From an uncultured Alphaproteobacteria bacterium (GTDB lineage: Bacteria > Pseudomonadota > Alphaproteobacteria > RF32 > CAG-239): 64,000 nt of DNA. The DNA lies in assembly GCA_949297145.1 (NCBI GenBank), contig CASFQO010000002.1, positions 1 to 64,000 on the forward strand, given 5' to 3'. Positions 1-8,094 of the stretch are shown piece by piece (the stretch's first letter is position 1; each line of letters begins with the position of its first letter). The translations under genes were made by a program, and so were the position numbers. Under the pieces are notes generated by a model that saw nothing but the letters and a program-made list of their open reading frames with translations, made no database searches and was not told the origin of the DNA.

Positions 1-40
1 AAGCCCGAAGAGAGTTTAATCAAATCGGGCTTATTTTTTT
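1..40 (+). terminator. Intrinsic terminator at left edge
   Basis: An 8-bp perfect stem (1-8 with 25-32, AAGCCCGA/TCGGGCTT) is followed by a T-run at 34-40. It ends a plus-strand transcript entering from outside the window. It also sits 3' of the convergent minus-strand gene and may serve both. Confidence 0.65.
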
Positions 41-41
41 A

Positions 42-1973
42 CTATTTTAAATAAGTGGATTTAATAAATTCTTTTAATTCATCTCCACTTGTATAATATT
101 TATAACCATATTTGCTGACAATAGCCTGTGTTTCAGCAGTTTCATTTAATAGTAAAGCAATTGGTTCGCTTAAACCATATTGGATTCCGTCCGGCCAAGC
201 TAAATCAATTATAGCTTCAACAGCTCCTGTCGTTGGATTAATTAATTCAAAATTACTACAACCTTCATATAAACCTTGTTCTATCATCCAATGAGATATT
301 TCTTCAATCTCTGCTTCTTCATTTGAATTTTCTGTATCATTTTTGAATTCTTTCGTAGAAAAAGATTGAACATCTTTTGAAGCTAATTTTCCTTGATATA
401 ATGAGACCAATAAGTTATTTGCAGCTTCGGCTAAGAGAATTCTGCGCTGAGCGAGAAACTCTTCATAATTTTCAACTTTCCATAACTCAGAATCCATTGG
501 GATCCAGTGAGATTCTAATGCTCCAGGACATTTTGTATTATATACAGGAATGTAATCCGTAGGAAATTTATTAGAAATTTCTAAATTTGTATCTTTTGTA
601 AGAAAAGCATAATTAGCTAATGAATTTACAATAGATTTTGATTTTCCGGCTTTGTATAATACATCTTTAGGAAAAATATGATGTACATCTAGTGTTGAGT
701 TTTTACCTAATAAATTATTACTTAATTCAAGATTACTGCTCCAGTCGCGAGCATGGTTTGTTCTTGTAAGCAAATATAAAAGTGGGTAAAAACGAGCACC
801 GGTACTCCAGCCCCAGAAATCTTCTGGACGTACTGTTAAATTTCCTCGTGAAAGTTTTAATAAATTTAACAATCCTTCGATACCTAGCCCATCAGAAATG
901 CATTTTAAATCTCTAGCTAATACACTTTCTGTTGAACCAGCATAGCGCCCAAGCAAAAATGAATGAACATACCAGTAAAGTAATTTGTCCCACTCTTTGC
1001 TGTCAGAAAGTTTCCAATTGTTATAGCGCAAATAGCCAATCATGGTTGCTATGGCAAAGACACCACCGAGAACTCTTGAGTGGTCAAGACCTAATCTCGT
1101 TCCAATATGATCAAGGCATGTACCTATCATTTTATCAACATTGGGCAATGCCTCTTTAACTTTTTGGATGCTGATTTTACTTAGTACATTAAAATAAGGT
1201 TGTCCCGTCATATATACAGTTAAACAACGCAAAAGCCAATCCATAGAAAAATCATAACCAGAATTTTGATATCTAAGCAAAATATTTTTCATCTGTTCTC
1301 TAGCTTCAGGCCATTCACTGCATATTTTAGCAAGAGCCAAATCACCTTTACTTAATTTTGTGCCTCCACTGTTAACCTGATTGAATATTTCTACAACAAC
1401 ATCAATCGTTTTATCTGGACCAGAAACAATTTCGATATGGAGTTCTCTATCTTTAATATTAGCTAATTTTTGTAATTTGGGCATACATAGATTAGTATAA
1501 GCATCAGGATTTTCAATGTCAGACGTTGCTTTTTTTTCAGAAACACACGACCAAGCATCTTTTTGCATAACATCTGTTACACTAAACCATAAAGGATTAT
1601 TTTTCATTTTTGCTGGAGTATAAAATTCGAAAATCTCTTCTTCAACATTAAAATATAGACCAGTAAAAGAGTTAGAATTTCCTTCAAAAAACTTGGGGGC
1701 TTTACCTCTTATAATTCCGTATAAACTCGTAATTCTTTGTTGACCATCTAAAATCATATTGACATTTCCAGGAACTAGCTCTCCTTCTCCTCGAGCAATT
1801 GTAGGATCAGTTGTTGTATTCCATACTAATAAGATACCTATAGGATAACCATTATATAGTGAATTCATAAGTTTCTTAACTTGATCACGATTCCAGACAT
1901 ATCCACGTTGAAATACAGGTATAGCATAATTTCCCGAATCAATAAGTCCTAAAATGTTTGCAATACTGGTCAT
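42..1973 (-). CDS. DUF262 + DUF1524 (HNH) protein, GmrSD/DndB-like family
   Basis: This 643-residue protein has the DUF262 signature near the N-terminus: an IPxFQRxYVW-like stretch at 18-27, DGQQR at 76-80, and FNQVNSGGTKLS with a following acidic DLALAK near 197-216. A DUF1524/HNH-like centre follows, with HHIFPKD at 431-437 and a downstream NxLAN segment. A C-terminal region after about residue 555 is not recognised. DUF262 domains use the DGQQR motif for nucleotide binding or hydrolysis. Together with DUF1524 they form GmrSD-type modification-dependent restriction enzymes and related phage-defence nucleases. Target specificity cannot be read from sequence. It is monocistronic, and the next gene is about 0.8 kb away. 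Start is ATG with GGAG-like sequence (minus strand) a few bases upstream. Confidence 0.88.
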   Translation of the reverse strand: MTSIANILGLIDSGNYAIPVFQRGYVWNRDQVKKLMNSLYNGYPIGILLVWNTTTDPTIARGEGELVPGNVNMILDGQQRITSLYGIIRGKAPKFFEGNSNSFTGLYFNVEEEIFEFYTPAKMKNNPLWFSVTDVMQKDAWSCVSEKKATSDIENPDAYTNLCMPKLQKLANIKDRELHIEIVSGPDKTIDVVVEIFNQVNSGGTKLSKGDLALAKICSEWPEAREQMKNILLRYQNSGYDFSMDWLLRCLTVYMTGQPYFNVLSKISIQKVKEALPNVDKMIGTCLDHIGTRLGLDHSRVLGGVFAIATMIGYLRYNNWKLSDSKEWDKLLYWYVHSFLLGRYAGSTESVLARDLKCISDGLGIEGLLNLLKLSRGNLTVRPEDFWGWSTGARFYPLLYLLTRTNHARDWSSNLELSNNLLGKNSTLDVHHIFPKDVLYKAGKSKSIVNSLANYAFLTKDTNLEISNKFPTDYIPVYNTKCPGALESHWIPMDSELWKVENYEEFLAQRRILLAEAANNLLVSLYQGKLASKDVQSFSTKEFKNDTENSNEEAEIEEISHWMIEQGLYEGCSNFELINPTTGAVEAIIDLAWPDGIQYGLSEPIALLLNETAETQAIVSKYGYKYYTSGDELKEFIKSTYLK

Positions 1974-2767
1974 TGATAATCTCCATATTTGTTTTTTATA
2001 AGATTATACAATTATAACAATATAGCAAGATAAAAATCAGTGTTGTATTATATTAATAACATAACTTTATGACATCAATGCCAATATGTTTTTCTTAATA
2101 TTTTTTTGCCCCGTGGACACAATGTTTTTATTTGGTATAGATTTTAATTATGTTTAATATTTTTTGTAATCTGGGGTTGTTTTAGGCTTGTTTATGTGAG
2201 CGTTTTAAATGAAGTATAGAATCATTTATAGATAGAATGCATTTTATTAACTATTTCCCTCATATAGTTTATTTGTGTTTTTTACAAATATATACTTTGG
2301 TTTTGTGAACACCAATTAATCAACTTTTGCAAAATTTAGCAGAAGTTAATTATAATTTTACAAGAAAAGAAGTCCGCCCCTAATATTTTTGATGATATAT
2401 TTTTTATAAGATTAAGAAAAAGATGTTTGTTGTTATAATCTGTTATGTTTAAATTTTAAAATTATGCATTTTATTCAAATAATATTAAGTATTATAAACA
2501 ATTTTAAATTACAGAAAGAATACTTTATGGCTTGATACGTCACTTTCTAAATATATTTCTTTTGTAGATTTCTAAGTAGCTTCCTTTATTATCAAATAAT
2601 TAATTTTATTATTAATTATTTGAATATCTTTATATATAGGTGTCAAACAGGAAATAAACAGAAAACTGACAAGGAAAAAATATACTGTTTGGAAAATTTT
2701 TTTAGTAGAAACCATAATTTTTACAATTCTATATCATGTTTTAACCAATTATAGAAAGGTGAAATAC
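1974..2767. other. Long AT-rich non-coding gap
   Basis: No gene is supported here. The stretch is strongly AT-rich, lies between two genes pointing away from each other and must hold both promoters. The only clear structure is a perfect AT-rich inverted repeat at 2593-2622, described separately. A weaker 7-bp inverted repeat (CAAACAG/CTGTTTG) occurs around 2644-2691. Confidence 0.5.
2593..2622. repeat. Perfect 12-bp inverted repeat
   Basis: CAAATAATTAAT (2593-2604), a 6-base spacer and ATTAATTATTTG (2611-2622) form a perfect inverted repeat. It lies about 150 bp upstream of the following gene. It has no flanking T-run, so a protein-binding site or cruciform is as likely as a terminator. Confidence 0.6.
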
Positions 2768-3394
2768 ATGGTTGACATTGTAAAAAGCTCAGAATTTAAT
2801 GCTCGAGCTGTTAAAAACATAGATATAGACAATAAAATTCCTGGATACAATTTTTCATATCCAGTTATGAATACAATCGATATTTGTAATATTTTAATGA
2901 TTGGAGGTTCAATCGAAATTTCAATTGAACGAATGGGAAAATCTAAATGGTCTTATAATCTAGATACAAAAGAATTAACTATTGAAAAGCCAACATCTAC
3001 CGAAACACATCTTATAACTAATACTGAAGAACTTATTTGTGAAATGGATAAATATTTTAATCAGAATAAAGATGAGCTTTGGAAAAATACTTATAAGACT
3101 AATATTAAAAAAAGTATGTCAAAAAAAGCCAAAAAGAATGCTCAAAAATCCGAAACATCGAGTTCAAAAAAATCAAAGTTGTTAATTGATGATCAAGGTT
3201 ATCCATTGGAATTTTTTCAGTTATCAGATTATGTAAATTGTGGTATTGAAATACAGAAATATTATGATTGGGTAAAAAAGAACAATTATTTATATAAGTT
3301 AAATGTAGAAACACATCGGTTGTTAATTAGTTATGGAGCACCACTATCTGAAGACATAATAGAAGAAGAGAGAAGAAGAAATTCATACAAATAA
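2768..3394 (+). CDS. Hypothetical protein, lysine-rich linker
   Basis: This product of about 208 residues is not recognised. The ATG at 2768 is preferred over the in-frame GTG at 2759, because AGAAAGGTGA lies at the right distance upstream of the ATG and overlaps the GTG. The N-terminal half (about 1-110) looks like mixed alpha/beta. A lysine/serine-rich linker follows near 115-140, then a short C-terminal domain with many aromatic residues and an acidic RRR-containing tail. There is no signal peptide or membrane segment. It ends against a bidirectional terminator shared with the convergent methyltransferase gene, and it lies between two DNA-defence type genes. Confidence 0.7.
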   Translation: MVDIVKSSEFNARAVKNIDIDNKIPGYNFSYPVMNTIDICNILMIGGSIEISIERMGKSKWSYNLDTKELTIEKPTSTETHLITNTEELICEMDKYFNQNKDELWKNTYKTNIKKSMSKKAKKNAQKSETSSSKKSKLLIDDQGYPLEFFQLSDYVNCGIEIQKYYDWVKKNNYLYKLNVETHRLLISYGAPLSEDIIEEERRRNSYK

Positions 3395-3418
3395 AAAAGG
3401 GAGCTTGCTAGCTCCCTT
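3392..3418 (-). terminator. Bidirectional intrinsic terminator
   Basis: GGGAGCT (3399-3405), TGCT loop and AGCTCCC (3410-3416) form a 7-bp stem. On the minus strand it is followed by six T residues. It separates the convergent 2768-3394 gene and the methyltransferase gene. Confidence 0.8.
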
Positions 3419-3431
3419 ACAGGTAGTTTAA

Positions 3432-5213
3432 TTATGCTTTTACTTTGTTTTTATTAGGAATTGTTGTCATTAGTCTTGCCACATGAAGTGGAGCAAAGCA
3501 TTCTCCGATAACCTCTCTGATTAATTTATCGTTTTTAATAAACTTTCCAGGTACAGGATAATCATCGGGAAGTCCTGTTACTCTAAAGAGCTCAAGAATA
3601 GATAAAGGTCTGCAATCAGAATATGTTCCATCAGATAATGGGCGACCAGGATGTATATTTATTATTCCTCCAATGCTACCATTATCAGTTAAAATTGTAT
3701 TAGATGGTTTGTTCCAATCTTTTCTAGAAAAACTGGCTTTAAAGTTTGCACAGCTTTCACTTCCATCAATATTAACCGGTTGGTATTCCTTTTTATTTTG
3801 CCAAGCAGAAGATGCCGTAGGGGTATGTTTGAGGAACTCAATTTGACAAGCCGGTAAATCTAAAGCATAGTGCATTGGTCTTTCAGGGTCTTGTTGTCCT
3901 GGTTCCAAAGATGGTAAATCTCCGATTGCTTCAAATAAAATCTTTCTGAATTTATCTTTTTTAGGGAATTTCCATAAACCTAACTCTTTTTTAGCAGCAA
4001 GGATAATGGCACGTTTTCTATCTTGAGCTGTTCCATAATCAGCAGCACTATAAACTCCAATGTTAACGATATATCCCATATTTTCTAATTCTTGTTTGAT
4101 ATATTCCCCAATTGTTAAGTCTCCTAACAGTTCTTTTAATTGTTTAGGTTTAGCATTTAAAAAATCAGGAACATTTTCAATCAATGCATAATCAGTGTCT
4201 GTATCGAGAATAAAGTCTAAGTTTGTTCTGAATAAAGGTGTGCGAATATCAGAAACCTTTCCTTTGGAGGTGTTGGCTTTGCTGAATGATTGGCACGGAG
4301 GAGAAGCCAAAACAAGTTTACAACCATGTTGTTTATGCAATTCTACAAGTTTGTTATATACCTTTGGATCAGTTATGTCTCCTTGAACCATTTCAGCATT
4401 TGGATAAATATAATCGTGCCATTCGGCTCTTTCTTTTAGTAATTCATTGGCTACGGCACAATGGATATTTTGATTGTGAAGGTAGTAAGTTCCAATTCCG
4501 ACATTAGCAAACAAAGAAGTATAATAAAGCGGTTCTTCTGATGAAAATACTTTATCTTCAGTTTCTTCAATTGGAGTAAATACTACATTGCCGGTTTCAT
4601 CTTTTTCCCTTTTGGGCAATTGGGATAAAGCAAGAGATCTGGTTGGAATAGTATTGTTTTCTTTGGCTACTTCTAAGGCTTTTTTGATGCATTCTGGCGT
4701 TAGTTTTTCAATATCTCTGGCTTGTCTAGGCGATAACTTGAAATCCTGTTTTATGATTTCTTTCTTTGATTTTACCAAGTGGTTAAATTTAGAAAGCATT
4801 TTTTTCTTATTGATATCCGTTCTCATGCCACGGCAAGTTTTAATTCCTTTTAACATTTCGCTTAATCTTAGTTCAGCTAACAATAGTAAAGAAGCATGCT
4901 CTTGTGTTGTTCTTAAAGCAAGATGGTATCTATTGGGTGTTAATTTTAACCCATTTAACAACTTTGTTTCAGCTTCAATATATTTTTTTGCTAAAGTAAT
5001 ATATTTGGGCAATGCTGTCGGATCTGTAGGAAGAGTAGGGAAGTTATTGTCATTAACGGCAACAAGTTCTTTAGATTCAGATAACTCATGCGGAATATCT
5101 TCACTCGTAATAGTATATTCGACGTCGATAATATTAGGTGTCTCAATTGCTGGATTTTGGTCAATATCAGCTAAATTTTGAGTTTGTGTTAAAGTTGATA
5201 CGGTATTATTCAT
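3432..5213 (-). CDS. DNA (cytosine-5-)-methyltransferase with N-terminal helical extension
   Basis: This protein of about 593 residues transfers methyl groups from S-adenosylmethionine to cytosine C5 in DNA. Its motifs run in order: a motif I variant SLFANVGIG (233-241), SPPCQSF with the catalytic Cys (304-310), ENV (346-348), QDRKR (397-401) and a C-terminal ELFRVTGLPD motif. Motif I lacks the usual leading Asp and has FANVGIG where FAGIGG is common. An extension of about 200 residues, charged and helical, precedes the catalytic domain. Similar extensions occur in phage and plasmid methyltransferases and may bind DNA. The ATG at 5213 is chosen because AAAGGA lies 6 bases upstream. The in-frame ATG at 5228 would contain that SD. 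No cognate endonuclease is visible, so it is a solo enzyme or a regulator-coupled one. The promoter overlaps operator 1. Confidence 0.93.
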   Translation of the reverse strand: MNNTVSTLTQTQNLADIDQNPAIETPNIIDVEYTITSEDIPHELSESKELVAVNDNNFPTLPTDPTALPKYITLAKKYIEAETKLLNGLKLTPNRYHLALRTTQEHASLLLLAELRLSEMLKGIKTCRGMRTDINKKKMLSKFNHLVKSKKEIIKQDFKLSPRQARDIEKLTPECIKKALEVAKENNTIPTRSLALSQLPKREKDETGNVVFTPIEETEDKVFSSEEPLYYTSLFANVGIGTYYLHNQNIHCAVANELLKERAEWHDYIYPNAEMVQGDITDPKVYNKLVELHKQHGCKLVLASPPCQSFSKANTSKGKVSDIRTPLFRTNLDFILDTDTDYALIENVPDFLNAKPKQLKELLGDLTIGEYIKQELENMGYIVNIGVYSAADYGTAQDRKRAIILAAKKELGLWKFPKKDKFRKILFEAIGDLPSLEPGQQDPERPMHYALDLPACQIEFLKHTPTASSAWQNKKEYQPVNIDGSESCANFKASFSRKDWNKPSNTILTDNGSIGGIINIHPGRPLSDGTYSDCRPLSILELFRVTGLPDDYPVPGKFIKNDKLIREVIGECFAPLHVARLMTTIPNKNKVKA

Positions 5214-5499
5214 TTTATTTCCTTTCATAAATTAAAGTTAAAGTTCTCCCTATCCGGAAAAACATGGTCTTACCGGCTGAAAATTGGGAATGTTGTTTTT
5301 TAGATTATTTGATATTAAGAGTTTTCCTGATTATTTTAGGAAAGTGCTTAAAGAGCTTTTCTTTTTTTCATTTCTCCTTTCATTGTTATTTATTCATCAA
5401 AACGATTATTTCGTTTGATAAGGAGAGTGTATGAAGAATTTAAAACAGAATAAAGAGAGAAAAAAACAGAGTAATTTTTATTGTTTATTATTAAATAGT

Positions 5500-5528
5500 T
5501 ATATAAAAAAACTGAAAAATATTGCTAA
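5500..5528 (-). promoter_or_regulatory. Predicted methyltransferase promoter
   Basis: Read on the minus strand, TTAGCA (5528-5523), a 17-base spacer and TATATA (5505-5500) form a sigma70-like promoter. The -35 element lies inside operator 1, so a protein bound to that operator would block RNA polymerase. The 5' leader would be long, about 280 bases. Confidence 0.5.
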
Positions 5529-5538
5529 TATGTTAGCA
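5523..5538. promoter_or_regulatory. Operator 1, near-palindrome
   Basis: TGCTAATATGTTAGCA is a 16-bp palindrome with a single mismatch. It shares both half-sites (TGCTAA/TTAGCA) with operator 2. The centres of the two sites are 33 bp apart, about three helical turns, so bound dimers would lie on the same face of the DNA. Confidence 0.75.
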
Positions 5539-5554
5539 TTTTTTTAAGGGCTAT

Positions 5555-5572
5555 TTGCTAATATATTAGCAA
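5555..5572. promoter_or_regulatory. Operator 2, perfect 18-bp palindrome
   Basis: TTGCTAATATATTAGCAA is a perfect 18-bp palindrome ending 25 bases before the HTH gene start. It contains a TAATAT that could act as that gene's -10. The likely ligand is the HTH protein itself, which would give autoregulation. Confidence 0.8.
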
Positions 5573-5597
5573 TAATAATTGGTAAAAGGAGCGGAAA

Positions 5598-5888
5598 TTG
5601 ATTAGTATATCGCAAAAGAAATTGAAAATTTCTCAGAATCTAAAAACTCAAAGAACAAGATATAAAATTTCTCGAAAGAAATTAGCTCTTTGGGCAGGAG
5701 TTTCTTATGGGACATTAAGACGTTTTGAAGAAACAGGCAATATATCATTTGATGGTTTTCTTAGATTAGCAATTTTTTTAAATTGGGATTCGGCAATTTA
5801 TAGGTTAGAAAATGAACTGCCTGGTCTTTATAGAAATTTGGAATATATTAATTTATATTATTCCAATAAAAAATATTTTGATGATTAA
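5598..5888 (+). CDS. Small HTH (Xre/Cro-type) transcriptional regulator
   Basis: This 96-residue protein carries a helix-turn-helix at about 14-60 with the pattern RTRYKISRKKLA then GVSYGTLRRFE. The GVSxGTLxRFE recognition helix is typical of small Xre regulators that travel with toxin or restriction-modification genes (HipB-like or controller-like). The start is TTG at 5598, with AAAGGAG about 6 bases upstream. There is no ligand-binding domain. It is divergent from the methyltransferase and sits next to two matching palindromes, so it is inferred to repress itself and the methyltransferase, like an R-M controller protein. Direct evidence for the target is lacking. Confidence 0.85.
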   Translation: MISISQKKLKISQNLKTQRTRYKISRKKLALWAGVSYGTLRRFEETGNISFDGFLRLAIFLNWDSAIYRLENELPGLYRNLEYINLYYSNKKYFDD

Positions 5889-6268
5889 CATTAAATTATA
5901 TTTTTTACTTATGTCGTTGAAGTCTATAAGTTTTTATAATTTATGGTTTTACTGAAAATGAGCATGCTTAAATAACCTATACGTGTAAGGCCTTTTTTAC
6001 CCGGCTATAGGTGGGTATTAAAGAATCTTATCAAAAAACTACCATGGAGGTATCCCTGGCGGGAAGGTGCCGGTGTACCCTACTTCCATACTCCATATCT
6101 GAGGCCTATGGTAAATATATTTATGTAAGCAGGACGAATACACTTAATGATATATAAGGTGGTGATTGTTTAACTTAGTGCTTGAATGTATAAGATTTAG
6201 CAGTTACTATACTATTCATTGTAAAATGGATTGCTTTCCTACTATCTAAATAAAAAGGAGTTTTTTTT
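5889..6268 (+). other. Non-coding stretch with -10 element and structured segment
   Basis: No protein gene is supported. A consensus TATAAT lies at 5935-5940 with only a weak -35 upstream. It is followed by an unusually GC-rich, hairpin-rich segment (5976-6110, listed separately) and then AT-rich DNA leading to the next gene. Confidence 0.5.
5976..6110 (+). ncRNA. Candidate structured RNA upstream of RHH gene
   Basis: This segment stands out from its AT-rich surroundings by GC content and nested complementarity. CCTATA (5976-5981) can pair with TATAGG (6006-6011), or TACCC (5998-6002) with GGGTA (6013-6017), and the two pairings are mutually exclusive. A long arm pairs ATGGAGGTAT (6044-6053) with ATACTCCAT (6088-6096), with one bulge. 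It encloses CTGGC/GCCGG (6056-6060/6069-6073). No Rfam class is recognised by eye. It could be a leader of the downstream gene, 160 bases on, or an independent RNA. Confidence 0.4.
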
Positions 6269-6778
6269 ATGGATTATAATATTAAAATTGATTCGAATCT
6301 TTTGGATGAATTAAAGCGATATGTTTCAGAAGAAAAGGTTGGCTCAATGATTGAAAAGTTAATAAGGTCTTATATAAAACAAAAGAAACAACTTACTAAA
6401 ACAGCAGAATCAGACGGAACTAAGATAGCCAACAAAAACAAAATGACTAAGAAAAAGGCTGTAGCTTTATTTTCTCATAAAAATTATGATCTGCATTTAT
6501 GCGTCACATTTGCAAGTACAAATGCCAGCAGAGAAGAGTTTTGGGCTAATCCTAATGTTGAATTTCTTAAGCATGATTGGAGCTTTATTTTAAATGATAC
6601 AAAGAAAAGAAAGTTGTATTTACTCAATATTCCCAAAAATACGTTTACGTCTAAAGATTTTCCTCACAGAAACAAGGGAAAGATGTTGGCAATAGCGTTA
6701 GACACAAGAACTTTAATAAATGTTCTTTCTGATAAGACTGATTTTAGCCCCTATAAAATTGCAGAGATTGGCTATTAA
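6269..6778 (+). CDS. Hypothetical protein with N-terminal ribbon-helix-helix-like segment
   Basis: This 169-residue protein starts at ATG with AAGGAG 8 bases upstream. Residues 4-37 (KIDSNLLDELKRYV then a helix ending in LIRSYIKQ) fit the beta-strand plus two-helix pattern of ribbon-helix-helix DNA-binding proteins. A lysine-rich linker (38-62) leads to a C-terminal domain of about 105 residues with alternating strands that is not recognised. It may be a DNA-binding regulator or an antitoxin-like protein. No partner gene is adjacent. Structured non-coding DNA lies on both sides. Confidence 0.72.
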   Translation: MDYNIKIDSNLLDELKRYVSEEKVGSMIEKLIRSYIKQKKQLTKTAESDGTKIANKNKMTKKKAVALFSHKNYDLHLCVTFASTNASREEFWANPNVEFLKHDWSFILNDTKKRKLYLLNIPKNTFTSKDFPHRNKGKMLAIALDTRTLINVLSDKTDFSPYKIAEIGY

Positions 6779-7210
6779 TTAGGTGAACTTTTAAGAAATT
6801 TAAAACTTGGTGTCGTTGAGGCGCGAAGTTAATATTTAACTATGTAAAAATTTGAATTACTTTATATTGTGGTATGCAAATCAAATATATTTTTTAAGTG
6901 ATATCGGGTTGCGGTGAAGACCTTATACCCGTATTTCTGCCATTTTTAAGTATATCTGCTTCATTTTTTATGCAAATTAACAAAAATAACAAAACAATAT
7001 TGTAAAAAACTCTTGACTTTAAAAATTTTAAATGCAAATATTGTCACAGAACAAAAAAAGTCCTCAGAATTTTTTATGGGCGAATCCTGAGGACTTATCA
7101 GCACAAGAACACAATATGGCCTTGCGTATATATTAACAATTCTATGCTATACCATGAGATGTGAAAAATCAAGTGCTGAATTTTATTAACTTTGCCCATG
7201 GAGAAAAATA
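6779..7210. other. Non-coding gap with hairpins before the restriction locus
   Basis: No protein gene is seen. A hairpin pairs CGGGT (6905-6909) with ACCCG (6927-6931) and encloses GGT-GAAG-ACC. TTGACT (7013-7018) with AAATAT 17 bases on (7036-7041) is a weak promoter candidate for the restriction operon. A strong hairpin follows (7058-7096). TGTCGTTGA at 6811 resembles the same word at 5912, upstream of the structured segment left of the RHH gene. Confidence 0.45.
7051..7096 (-). terminator. Strong hairpin, terminator-like on minus strand
   Basis: AAGTCCTCAG (7058-7067) pairs perfectly with CTGAGGACTT (7087-7096). On the minus strand a run of seven T residues follows. No minus-strand gene feeds it, so it may insulate the locus. 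Alternatively it may form a 5' hairpin in a plus-strand leader. Confidence 0.5.
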
Positions 7211-7420
7211 ATGAAAAAGAAATATTTTGTAAATAATTCAGCGCAATACAACGGTGACCATGAAGTTCACGTGGAAGGTTGTAGATGGTTGGCAATGGCA
7301 AAAGATGTGGCATATTTAGGCGAATTTGAAAGTGCGTCTGATGCTTTAGCTGTGGCTAAAATGCGTTATGCTAAGGCTGACGGATGCTTCTTTTGCTGCA
7401 ATTCTGTGCATGAAAGTTAA
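7211..7420 (+). CDS. Small Cys-rich protein heading the type I restriction locus
   Basis: This 69-residue protein starts at ATG with GGAGA upstream. It has a conserved-looking layout: N-terminal YFVNNSAQYNGDHEVH, a lone Cys in EGCRW, and a C-terminal GCFFCCN cluster. The three or four Cys and nearby His could bind a metal ion. Similar 65-70 residue proteins of unknown function occur beside restriction or mobile genes in many bacteria (from general knowledge, not checked). It lies 57 bases ahead of the half-size specificity gene, on the same strand. Confidence 0.75.
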   Translation: MKKKYFVNNSAQYNGDHEVHVEGCRWLAMAKDVAYLGEFESASDALAVAKMRYAKADGCFFCCNSVHES

Positions 7421-7477
7421 CATAATTAGGGGCGATTTATTCGCCCCACATCTATTTCCTTGTTTGGAGAAGTTGAT

Positions 7478-8092
7478 TTGAAAAAAGTTAAATTAGGCAA
7501 AATTGCTAAACTTAATGTTGGACTGGTTCTTTCGAGGTATGGTGAGAAGCCAAAAGAACTAGGGTATACTCATATTGGACTGGCAGAGAAGGCGATATAT
7601 AAGTCTGTTACATTAAGGGCAATAAGTGATGACGGGATGTTGAATATTTCAGAATGCGATACTTTTGAAGTAACGGAGAAAATACCCTTCCAATATTTTA
7701 CGCAAAAAAATGATATTTTGATGCGTTTATTCAGTCCTATTAAAGTTGGATTAGTGACAAAAGAGCAGGAAAATTTGATTGTGCCATCTCAGTTTGCAAT
7801 AATTCGAGTTGATAGTGAACAAATTCTTGTGGAGTATTTATTTGTTTTGATGCAACAACCATATTTTTGTAATCAAATAGAAAAGGCAAGCAAAGGTTCA
7901 CAGCTTAGAACATTGAGTGTTTCTAGTCTTGCAGATATGGAGTTGAACATACCAGATATACAAACACAGAAAAAAATAATTGATTTTTATAAATTGGTGC
8001 AACAACAAAAAGCAATCGAAAGTAAATTACAAAATTGTAAGAATTTGTATTTTAAAGAGATTTTGAAAAGAATGACAACGGGAGATAATTAA
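7478..8092 (+). CDS. Half-size type I restriction specificity (HsdS-like) subunit
   Basis: This protein of about 204 residues has one target-recognition-domain-like unit followed by a helical C-terminus, so it is about half of a normal HsdS (about 400). Typical features are the N-terminal VKLGKIAKLNVG start, a GSQLRTLSVSSLADMELNIP segment like the HsdS end-of-TRD motif, and IQTQKKIIDFYKLV like the conserved helix. The TTG at 7478 is preferred over the TTG at 7460, because TTTGGAGAAG lies between them at SD distance. Half-S proteins can dimerise to give a functional bipartite specificity unit. It precedes hsdM by 2 bases, and a full hsdS follows downstream, so the locus may have two specificities. 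Confidence 0.82.
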   Translation: MKKVKLGKIAKLNVGLVLSRYGEKPKELGYTHIGLAEKAIYKSVTLRAISDDGMLNISECDTFEVTEKIPFQYFTQKNDILMRLFSPIKVGLVTKEQENLIVPSQFAIIRVDSEQILVEYLFVLMQQPYFCNQIEKASKGSQLRTLSVSSLADMELNIPDIQTQKKIIDFYKLVQQQKAIESKLQNCKNLYFKEILKRMTTGDN

Positions 8093-8094
8093 GA

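Larger units (their letters stand above)
5214..5597. other. Divergent control region of methyltransferase and HTH gene
   Basis: This gene-free stretch holds the divergent promoters and two palindromic operators (listed separately). The left half (about 5225-5340), which would be methyltransferase 5' leader, contains a CCGG-bounded segment near 5254-5275 without a convincing hairpin. Confidence 0.6.

Noticed and set aside
4588-5181. Long plus-strand frame opposite the methyltransferase gene
   Set aside because: It lies entirely within a well-supported minus-strand gene, has no family features and no SD. It is a mirror frame.
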